Of a DNA stretch of 64,000 nucleotides, positions 53,923 through 64,000 are shown one piece after another; the stretch's first letter is position 1; every line of letters starts with the position of its first letter. A program made the translations under genes and the position numbers. Source of the DNA: Lucifuga dentata. Taxonomy: Eukaryota > Chordata > Actinopteri > Ophidiiformes > Bythitidae. The notes under the pieces are model-generated. The model was not told the origin of the DNA. It made no database searches and worked only from the letters and a program-made list of their open reading frames with translations. Location: NCBI GenBank assembly GCA_014773175.1, contig VXCM01000150.1, forward strand, positions 62,001 to 126,000, in the 5' to 3' direction.

Positions 53923-56900
53923 CACACCTCTCATCCCTGAATTAATGCCTCCATTCTGCCAGGAAGCCATTCTGTGCCAGTGAGAGGAGATTGGGAAGGG
54001 GATGAGTGCACAGATACGGACTAAAAAATGGAAACTGCGATCATGGAGAGGGCGATGGGGATTAATCAAGTCTGGAAGAAGAGTAGGGCTCTTCAGGTCC
54101 TGTAGTACATATACAAGCCTGGGTCCCTAGGACCCGGGCAAGCAATTGACATAACTGTCATTAGTTTACACAATATCAAATACACACGCGAGTTGCCATC
54201 ACTGAATACTGACTGGGTCACAGGTGCAGGTTAAGTAAAAGCACTGCTGCAGACATCTCATCACCCCACGTACCTATCCCAGCTACTCTCTGTGACCTAG
54301 AAACACTAGAACCCTGAACAAAAGAGCAGTGTTCAAAGTTGTCCTAATTCAGTTAAGATTTGATATGTTCTCATTTTAGGAGCCTGTTTGATTTGTTGTA
54401 ATTCTCTTGAAATTCCATTTAAAGACAGCAGCCCTATGCTGCTGGCACAGTTACAGGACAGTCAAAAAGATCTGCAACGCCCTAGCGCGCCTCGGGTCCC
54501 ATAAACCCCCAGCTCTGCATGATACTCTTTTTCCATGTTTTAATTTAGCCTCGTCTATCTGTTGCATTCAGTAATTTTCTAAATGCCTGATGATGACACA
54601 TCAGCATGAGCTCTGGCACAGCCTATAAAATCAGCATGTTGTTCATATAAATTAAAACAATATATCAAAATGCCAATTAAAACAGATACATATGAACTTG
54701 TAAATGTAGCCAACCCACGCTGGCGTTTTTTTTCTTGTGTGGCCTAGCCTCTGGACTGAGTTTGACACCCATCGTCTATATAACCGACGTCAACAGAGCA
54801 CCTCCTGGGGTTAAGTCTTACTCAGCCTTTATGAGTAAATTTTCTGCTCTGCTTGCTTGACTTTTTTGGAGGAAATGGCAGAGAAACGCAGTGAGAAAGA
54901 GAGAATGAGCATAGCTAATTCTTACAGTAATGACAGAATAATTAGCTTCTGTTCGGCTAAGTAATGGGCTGTAATTATATCATTTATTCTGTGTTGAGAA
55001 AATGTGGTATAAAGCTCGCACAATGAAGGAAGAGGAATTGAGTTGAGAAGTAGGATTGGGCATGTGTAAGAGCTCGGGCTCTTTCTATTGATTGGTCCAA
55101 ACATCAAACGGACCATGAGAGTAATGGGGGGAGTGAAGGACAGCTAAAAGCTATTTGGAGCCTTCACTGCATAAAAGACTTGACCTGTTCCACACAGCCT
55201 ACATATCAAAACCATCAAATAGCAATCAATAGACCAAAGCGGTCAACTCAACAAACCGTCACCCTACTAAAACATCAAACCCCCAGCCCAAGCGTCAGAT
55301 GATAGGCTACACTCAGCTTATCCATTACCATCAGATAAAGAGGAGATAAAACACAGAGCCTAATCCTTTCATGTGTCGTGACAGCCACAGCAGCCTCCAA
55401 GGCATTCTTCCAGTCTGGCTCTCAAATAGTTTTATGGCGGAAGGCAGCCATTCAGCCAGCTAGCCAGCCAGCCAGCCAGCGCTGTACTGCTCTGTTTGTC
55501 TTATTTCACAGTTTACACGCTGTTTTATAGGTAGTTATTATGGTCACCATGGTGATGCCATACGTTTTTATGGTCTTTTGGTCTGAGGGCAGAGAGAGTA
55601 ATAAATGAAAAAACACACACACATGAAAACAAAGACTCACAAAATACACTCCTGCTGTGGAAAGGTCTCCTGTCCCTCCCTCTCTCCCTCCCTCCCTCTT
55701 TATCAGTCTCTCTACATGCCTATCTCCCCACTCTCTGCTTCATGTGAAACATGGATAGGCTAACTTAGAATTGTCCTCTCTCATTCCACATCTGGAGCTG
55801 ATCAGAGGGCCTCCTGGAAGTTGAGGCCTCTAGGCCTATTAATAACCATACAACTGAACTCGGGGTCAGACAGCAGTCAGCGGATGAGCGTGTGTCTACT
55901 AAACACAGCATCCCTTCCCCCTTCCTCTTCCTCAAGAGGACAACTCTCACTTTTAAAAATGAGAGGGCTGGCTGCATGTCTTGGGGAACTGAACCATCAT
56001 TTCAGAAAGATTAATCATGTTTTCTTCCCCAACACAACAAGGAACTCACAAATACAAAATAAATGTACAAAAAATATATGCTAAGCTTGTCAAGCGTTCT
56101 GAAAAGCCAATGTTGTTTACAGTGGACACCATTTAAAACTAAAAGAAATGTGTGGAAACCTGGCTGGGCTAAAAGTGAGACCATTTTCTCCTTCTGAGAT
56201 TTTGCTTCCTTCTTTTTGGTCTGCACAAGTTCAAGTTCAAGGCAGATAGACGTGTTAAAGGGAAGACAGATGGTGAAGTCATCATCTGTTAGCTCCAAAG
56301 GTTAGGCTAGTCAGACAGCCCAGGTCACACTGAGGCCTGCAAGGTCATACCACCTCTGAACCCTGGCTCCAGTTTGACAGCTGCTCAGGTCAAAGGTCAG
56401 ACAGAGGTTAAGGTGCCGTCTAACGAAATTCAATGAATTTCACATACAGGACTGCATCATTCGTGAAGCATCTCCATTTTTCAGCGGAGGACACTGTGAA
56501 TTGATTTTAAGTGCTTGTATGTTGCACTAATGCTCTTAAAGGATTTTGAGAGTTCAAATGGTTTCATCGAATGCCCACAACAATTTGCTCGATCTGATTT
56601 GCATTACAATGACTTTGGCTCACCAATTTAAATTAGGAAGGCTTTGAATAATAGCTAAATAATTTATATCCGTCACTAAGTAAAAACGTAGCAGTACTTT
56701 CAACATTACTCTGACTTAGGCAAAGTTCACACTTGTCAGCTAAGGCATAAAACTCAAACTAAATGAATAACACGTCAAATGCTGAGAAGTTCTGTTAAAC
56801 ATAAAACACCTCTTTCTAAAACACACGCATACACACACACACACACCTGTGAATACAGAGTCGTTGAATCATCATAATCGGTGATAGTTTTCTGCTGAGC

Positions 56901-57754
56901 CTAGCCAGCAGTCTGTGTTATTTTTAGAGGGCTGACACAGAAGCAGGCCGTCCATTTACTCTGTGAGCTGGCAGGAGGACCATCAAAACTCTGGCTGCTT
57001 TTAAACTACCAAAATGGGAATGAGCTCAACATAAACACAGCAAAGGTGTGGAAGCTCACAGAAATGGATGTTAGCTATGATACGGAGCCATTACAATTCC
57101 ATTACTTAACATTAGGCTCCTTATAACATAAGGTTACACAGGGCACACACCATTACTCATTGCCTACCAAACGAAGTCCAGACAATCAATACAACTCTTT
57201 TCCTAAATCTAATAAGATCTGTAGATGTGTATTGGGTTGTTATTAACCCATATGTTCCCTTCTCTTATAACTGGGAGGATAAATGCTTGATTCTACAGTA
57301 GCAAAAACAGAAACTACTTTTCATGTAGCCTTGACAAGTATTTCCATCACGCTTATTTCTCTGTAATATTAGAGCATCATATGATCATTTGTTCCATCCC
57401 AGATCCAAAGATAATTGAGGGGTTTGACAGGGGGGGGGGGNGGGGGGGGGTGTAAAGAGATTGCCCAAAAATGTAGCTCTTGCATTATTTGCAAAGAACT
57501 CTTTAAATTTCCAGTAATGAAATTTCATGCTTTAGCAAAGCGCAAATTCGTGGATGGACTGCTTTCAAGAAAAGAGCATGGGAAAAAGAAGTGAGCAATA
57601 GAAATTGGAATGAGAAAACCCAGACTAAAGGCTGAAGGCTGCTCCAATCACGTGACTGATGGGTTGAGCTTGAAGGCCAGCTATGGATCTAGCAACTCAA
57701 GCCGTGATTGACATTGAAAATTACACAGAGTGGGCTATTAGCAGATAGCAAGTC

Positions 57755-57940
57755 ATATCATAATTCAATCCCTATGCCATCAAAGTGCACCAATATCATA
57801 ATTCAATACCAAGACCATTAGCCTGCAGCACACCAATATCATAATTCAATCTGGAGGCCATCAACCCTTGCCAATATCATAATTCAATACTTGGACCATT
57901 AGGACACACCAATAGGCCTATTAGAATTCAATACCTATGG
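57755..57940 (+). repeat. minisatellite, units of 38-43 bp
   Basis: The 15-mer atatcataattcaat occurs at 57755, 57793, 57836 and 57874, followed by a degraded fifth unit ending ttagaattcaat. Spacing is 38, 43 and 38 bp; the sequence between units is variable but keeps gaccatta or gccatcaa. Confidence 0.85.
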
Positions 57941-60900
57941 TCAATGATCTAACAGGACACTGATACTGGAGTCATGGGCTGACATGGGATAAGGTCTATG
58001 CAGAAAGATCCTCAGGCCTTATTTAGCACTGCCTTCTTGATAACAGTGAGATAAACAACGCTAAAATTAGGGAGGGCAAGTGGTTCACCAATAGTTTGGC
58101 TACATGACAGGCCGAAAGCCACAGAGTATTTGCTGAAGAAACAAATCGGAGTAGGCTTGAACACTCGGATACATTTCTGGAACAAATTGAAACTCTTCAT
58201 TACCTTCAGATGTACTCTGAGGCGATGGTCAGAAACTTGCAAATAGTGGCCCCTAACGCATGACTGTCTGCGGTGGGTTTAAAATATCACAATGTGGTAC
58301 CTGGTAATTTGACTCCATGTCATTTTCTGGTTCATTGCCTCTGTTTGAACTTCCATGTAAACATCTTGCAGTAAAGTTTTTAAAATAAATATCTTCCAGG
58401 CTCAACTTCCTGGGATGTCAGAAGATATCTCCACCTCCGCAACGAAACAGTTTCAGAATTTTCACATCCTCTAAGCTACCTTAAGTTGATTTTACACCAA
58501 AGCCATCATTGTTATCAAACCATCCTTAGCGTTCTTTCCTAAACTGCCTCTTTAATTCTCATGCCTGGAGTGTAAAAATAATCCTGGAGAGTGACAAATT
58601 TGACTGTGTACTGCTGAAAATAAATTTATTACACTTTTTAAAATATCGCACTGCATAATGCGTGTTCTGAATAGCAAATATATCTGGAATTAACGGGACA
58701 GTAAAATTTGTAGGGACTAATAATAAAGACCAATTTCATTTGCAGCACGGATGGAAACATTTAGTAAATACAAAAACAAAGGTAAAATCTTTATAAAGCT
58801 GGATCTGAGCCCAGCACTGGTCTGCAACTCAGTGTGTCTTCTCACCTTAGTAGTCAACTTTGGACATGAACAGACTTTTTTTTTTTTTCCCTTTGCCTTG
58901 GAATAACAAGCTATTCGTTTACTGAAAACCTCAGGCTTCATACTGCAAGATGAACAATAAGCTGTACAGGATTACACAGAGCTTGGAGGCACTATTTCAA
59001 GTGCACACTTGATTTTTAAATAAGTTGGGGCAGCACCAGTGAACTTCCAACAGGAAACACCTAGTATTCCATGTTGATGCTAAACAGAAGTCCAGTCAGC
59101 CAAGGGTTTGACTCGCTACTGGAATACACAGCAGCAGAATAATGGATGCTTCTGTCATGAGATATGGTGAAACTCTATGATGCTGCAGGTGAGAGAGGCT
59201 CCAAGTGGGTCTGTAAAGAATGCCTGCTACTGGAAAATAGGTCTCTGGAAACTGCCCCTCCACTTTTGTTCCTACTGTAGATGTTAGGTGGAAGTTTTGC
59301 CAAGGTTGTTAAATTGCTGTCTATTATTTTAGGACAGTGGTAAGCAATATTTATACAATAATTTTTCAGTTTCATCACAGCTTAAAATTTCCATAATTCT
59401 TTTTAAAAGCTAAGCTACAAGTTACTGAAAAGCACAAATCAGTTAATTTCTCTTTGACTAAGGTACTGATTGAGCACAGAACATGTTTTTTTTTAACTGA
59501 GTGTCAAAGCTCTCAAAGACCAATTATTTATGAGTTATTTATTTGTGTTATTTATAATGTGCTGTATATATTTTGCATATTTATGGTATTTTGACCAGTT
59601 GTCTTTTTCTGCAGAGAAATTAACATAAAATGCATTCAATACATAATAGAGTGTTAAAATATGATTTTTCTGAACACAGAATTCATAGACTTAAACAAAT
59701 AAATCTGAAGTGATTTTTTTTAAAGACTGCCTGCTACAACAGTAAAATAATAAAGGAAAAAAGGTGAATCATTAAGGTTTTAAGTTGATCAAAAACTATA
59801 AAGCGTGAGGTCAAAATGTGGTGAAAATGTAATGCTTTTAAATTATAAATTTAAATTGAATGACAGACAGCAGCATATACTAACACAAACTATATTTGCA
59901 ATTACTTGTTTCCACAGCTTTCACACTACATCCCTTAAATGTCACCTTAGCGATACAGTTATTTAAGAAGTAGGAGAGTAAAACTGAAGAAACAGTTTGG
60001 TGAAACTATGAACAAAAACTATATGAACTATATGTAACTGTATTATGTGAACTGTAGGCTCCTTTAATCAATGCACAGTCTAAAATTGAAGTATTTTAAC
60101 TTCACAACACCTAGTGTCATCAAATTACCATCCTTCTCTTATTGACATCTTTTGTTGTGGTATCAGTTTTGACAGTGCATTTCTAAGCTTTTTTTTTAAT
60201 AATTTAGAATGACTTCATGACTATTTCTGCTTCTCATCTCAACATGTGAGAAATCCAGCATTATATGTTGCAATGTTAATCTCAAAATAGGAACTGTGGA
60301 AACAGATAAAAACAGATATAGTATGATTGTGGTGTAGAGGTTTTCCGTACTGTCAAATTTAATTAAGGAACATGTCTGTTGTTGCACACTTTTGCATAAA
60401 GTCTCCATAAACAAGCATCAAATCCTGTGTAAGAATCCAATTTTTAGATTACTGTTAACTGCTTTTTTATCTTCTGTTTAAACACCAGGTGACATTTGTC
60501 ATCCCTTATCATGGTTGAAAAAAAAATGTTTGCGACTAAATATTCCAGTTTTGTTTTTACTGATTAAAATATACTTCGGTTCTGTCTTTAAATGAGATAA
60601 AGTGGTTCTAATGGAGACACTCCTGAAAGCCGAGGGAGGCTGAAGAGTCAGAGCCCAGAGTGTGACGTATGTTAAAGTGTTGAGGAGTTGGGGGAGTATG
60701 GGCCTCAACTCAGTATTAGACAGTGATAAGGTATATGAAGAGTAGCTTTTATTTCCAGTTTTTAGAGAGCTATACATTCCTTTTAGTTGCGCTAAGTGCA
60801 TCCTTCTCAACGAAATGCCAGAAGCTTTTAGAAAGTAGGATGACACAGCCTTGACCAAAGTAGACCAAGTGCTGACCATAGACCTGACATGCACTCGGCC

Positions 60901-61592
60901 TGGTCTCTGACTCACGCTTAGTCGCTCACCACCCATCAACACACAGTGAAACCTCAGTCCTCGTGCCAGGTTTTGTCACTGGGCAGAGAACCCGGTTGGC
61001 TACAGTAAAAGCATGACGTGATGCCCCTTCCTCTATACTCCCCCAGCCTGTGCAGCAACAGAGGGGTAAAAATATCCCACCAGTGAGTTCAGGCAACCAG
61101 CTCATAAATTAACACTAAAACTCCTGCAGACAACAGCAGGCCTGTCGCTGAGAGATTTAAACCACTCAGGCTGCCACTGACCACAGCTCTGGGATCAGTT
61201 TACAAAACCTTTTCCTAAATTTACCCATTAGGATCTGGTGAATAAGAACCAGCTCCCGATCAGTTTTCATCTAAGTCACTATTTAGCGGTCCACTAACTG
61301 AGTGAACTATTTTTTTTTTTTTTTTTNTTTTTTTTTTTTTTTTAAATGGCTCCGGGGGGCTTTGTTCCAGGAAATGTTATGAGGTGAGATGTGGGCTATT
61401 AGGCCTAAATCAGGAATTCTGAATAATAGACAGGTCTGTTCCTAATTTTCCTAGCTTGCATGAAAAATAAAAACTCCAGATTTAGGCTCAGCTACTTGCC
61501 CATACTTTATTAAAGCTCGTCTGTAATGAAGCACAATCTCTCATCGCTCTGAAGTAGAAACACAATGTTCCAGTGAACTGCTTGACTGGATC

Positions 61593-61623
<31 letters not shown>

Positions 61624-62351
61624 GAAAAACAACAGGAGAGAAGAGTGATGATCCCCTCTAAAGAAACTCAACTCTGTAATGGACGGACAGGGATTACAGA
61701 CGTTAAAACCTCCTCCATCTGTAATTCACTGTCACCTTGCCATCATCTATGAATCACTGATCCATTTTCCAAGTGTGAGACCTTGCTAAAAGCATCACTG
61801 TTGCACTCATTTGTGTTTGTAGTGGTGGTGGTAGTGGTGGTGGTGGTGGTGATGGGGGCATGCAGAGAAGACAAGTTAACAGCTCACTGTGCTGTTTCAA
61901 AGCACTCTCTGTCCTGTTACAACCACCTAGCTAGTTTCTCACACAGGGAATGGGACACACTGATCAAATAGGATTTTAATGAACATCAGCAGTTGGAGCC
62001 TGAGGAATAAAGGCGATGAAGACGTAAAGCTACTGACATCTAGGGTGAGTTGGATTTTCATCATCAAAGAAACAAAAAAAAAGCATTCCTTTGCTGGTGC
62101 ATCTCACACTGACAATACAGACACTGTCCAATGGGTCAGAAGGAAGATAGAAGGAAGCAAAGGAGAAAGCAGCTGGCTGACAAATTAGTGTGTGGCTTAT
62201 GATCATATCGTAGCAACCCAACATTATCATCAGAAAATGGATAAGAAGAAAAAAAAAGATTCTTTTCTGAAGGCTTTCCTCCTGGAGCCTCTCAGTGGGA
62301 GGGAGAGTAAATAAGATGTCATCAATAATAGACAGTGAATGTTCTTAGCAG

Positions 62352-62376
62352 CGTCTCTCTCTCTCTCTCTCTCTCA

Positions 62377-62419
<43 letters not shown>

Positions 62420-62435
62420 NCACACACACACACAC
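62352..62435. repeat. compound (CT)n(CA)n microsatellite with an N
   Basis: CT run followed by a CA run, interrupted by N at 62420, so its true length is unknown. Confidence 0.95.
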
Positions 62436-63399
62436 CAGCTCCCACTGATTCCTTTCCTGCAGACAGGCCTGCCAACCGCCAGTCTTTTTACACACGCTCA
62501 GATTCACTGTCCTGACTAATCGCTTGTGATAGGGGCCTTTGCCATAATTACACAGGGCCTTATCACAAACTTATGCGATGCATTTTTCATGTCCTGGCTG
62601 CTGGCAGTTCCTTCACTGCCCATGCTGGCAGTCAATCTATGAAAAAGACTGATCTCAGACAAATTCACACACACACAGGCACATGCACGCATGCGCGCAC
62701 ACACACACACCAATTCAAACAGTGAGAAATGGACGAGAGCAGGGTGAAGGGCCAAGGAGAGGAAAAAAATTTTGAGGATGGGAGGGGGAGGCAAGAGAGA
62801 GAGAGAGAAAGATGGGGGGTTNGGGGGGGGCAGGAAAGGGTGGGAGACAGATAGAAGGGAAAGAAAGAGAGAGCAGTCTCAAATTTTTACATAATGCATG
62901 AATAAGAGGGCACAAGTAGGAGGACCAAACAAGATCAAATAAATAGGAGAAGTGAAGCCTTGATGATGTGGCATAAGTGCAACACAAAGCCCGCTGGGAA
63001 GACTTGCTCAGTGTCCTTTTGTCTACACAATCATAGGGGCATCATGACCTAAATAAAAGTTTAAATCCCAAGCCTGTGCTATGTGCAAATACCTTATCAA
63101 CAATTGAGCTAGCCAACATAATGCAATATTATGTTAATGACGGTGGCAACTAGGCAACTGATATTCATAAATTGTGATTTGAAATTCAGTAATGCACGTT
63201 AAATGCCACGGGTAAACACAACAGTTCCATTGTCTACATGTCTTGTGATAGGTCAAACAGGCTCTAATATACACAGGCTATATTCACACACTGAATAGGC
63301 CCAATATTTCCAACTCGTATCCTTTACTCAGGCATGGATTTCCGTGTACGGTCAGATTAGTGGCGTGCGCGAGCCTGGGACATTTCTGGAGTTCATCAT

Positions 63400-64000
63400 T
63401 CTTTGCGCTATATTTCAGTTTATATCATTTTATTAATAAACATCGCGCGAGCAAACACCGTCCCGTCCTCTACTTTAACAGACGTGGCAATGTCTGTAAA
63501 AACCTCCTGATGTATAACTGCCGTCAGGAGAAACCAAAAAAAAAAAAAAAAACNAAAAAAAAAAAAAAAATCGACCGAGTTGATCAACCATAATCACAAC
63601 GACGACTTCAACATAAACGTTTTTCAACGCCGTTAGTCCGTAAGGTTGCTAATGTTTTCTTTCGCGTCAACTGAACTTGCCTATTTGAAAGTTAAAAGCA
63701 GAAAAACACAAGCAAAGCGCTGTTATGTGTCCGTGCTGCCCGTCTGTACGGTTGGTGTCGCCACAGCGCCACCGTATAATGAGTCGCACTTATTTTTTCC
63801 CCCAAATTATCCAACCTTACAACGGCTAAAGCGTCGGGCTAACTACGGCTACTCGCTTCTGTAAAAGTTGAAGAACACGCAATTAAGATAAGCTAGCCGA
63901 AAGCTTCAAGCTAAAGCCCCGTCCTTTTGTTTTTAATTCGGTGCATCCCTGCGGCGTCGCCCCGGCTGCCCAGTTGCAGAGTCCGATCGATGTTGAATTG
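63400..64000. promoter_or_regulatory. CpG-rich segment, probable edge of the cux1 promoter/exon 1 island
   Basis: CG dinucleotides are dense here (e.g. catcgcgcgagc, gtcgccacagcgccaccg, tgcggcgtcgccccgg) against a CpG-poor intron before it. Exon 1 coding sequence is not visible on the minus strand, so the start lies beyond 64000 or the exon here is non-coding. An ATCGAT site is at 63986-63991. Confidence 0.45.

Larger units (their letters stand above)
45821..63399. other. intron 1 of cux1 (part)
   Basis: About 17.6 kb without a recognisable exon on either strand. Holds the assembly gap, MITE copy 2, the Tc1-like element, the minisatellite at 57.8 kb, microsatellites (51769-51815 GT, 53853-53918 GA, 62352-62435 CT/CA), a GTG-type trinucleotide tract (61821-61850) and homopolymer runs interrupted by single Ns. 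Confidence 0.8.

Noticed and set aside
60499..60942. Open frame of 147 codons on the minus strand in intron 1
   Set aside because: Longest unassigned frame in intron 1 but no recognisable domain, no splice or promoter context, and a length possible by chance. Would need transcript evidence.

Overview
The window is vertebrate nuclear DNA, almost certainly from a teleost fish. Its one recognisable gene is cux1 (Cut-like homeobox 1, also called CDP), on the minus strand, with the alternative exons for the Golgi protein CASP. Reasons for a fish: compact introns, abundant CA/GA microsatellites, decayed Tc1-like elements, a fish L2-type retroposon tail, and protein sequence close to but clearly different from mammalian CUX1. 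Only cux1, not cux2, is known to carry CASP exons, so the paralogue group is secure. Whether this is the cux1a or cux1b duplicate cannot be decided here.

Layout, in transcription order from high to low coordinates. 63.4-64.0 kb is CpG-rich and probably borders the promoter and exon 1; exon 1 itself is not in the window. 45.8-64 kb is intron 1, with repeats, a 496-base assembly gap (46652-47147), a short inverted-repeat element and a decayed Tc1-like element. Thirteen shared exons (2-14) lie between 45.8 and 20.5 kb and encode a long coiled coil. Nine CUX1-specific exons (19.2-11.8 kb) encode CUT repeat 1, a spacer, a remnant of CUT repeat 2, CUT repeat 3, the Cut-type homeodomain and the conserved C-terminal tail. 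Eight CASP-specific exons (6.2-4.05 kb) encode more coiled coil, a transmembrane segment and a short tail. The first 4 kb is 3' UTR plus downstream DNA with no recognised gene.

How it works: exon 14 ends in phase 1, and both exon 15 and the first CASP exon accept phase 1. One primary transcript can therefore give either a nuclear transcription factor (1374 aa from exon 2 onward) or a Golgi membrane coiled-coil protein (650 aa from exon 2 onward). All splice joins proposed here keep the frame and use GT/AG.

Most notable: (1) the N-terminal half of CUT repeat 2 is absent and the surviving half has diverged; (2) intron 10 holds 11 ATCAAT/ATTGAT sites in 334 bp, the sequence Cut proteins bind, which suggests autoregulation; (3) there are two miniature inverted-repeat element families, one with internal tandem units and a partial copy beside it; (4) five single-N positions are flanked by exact 62-66 bp duplications that look like unmerged contig ends.
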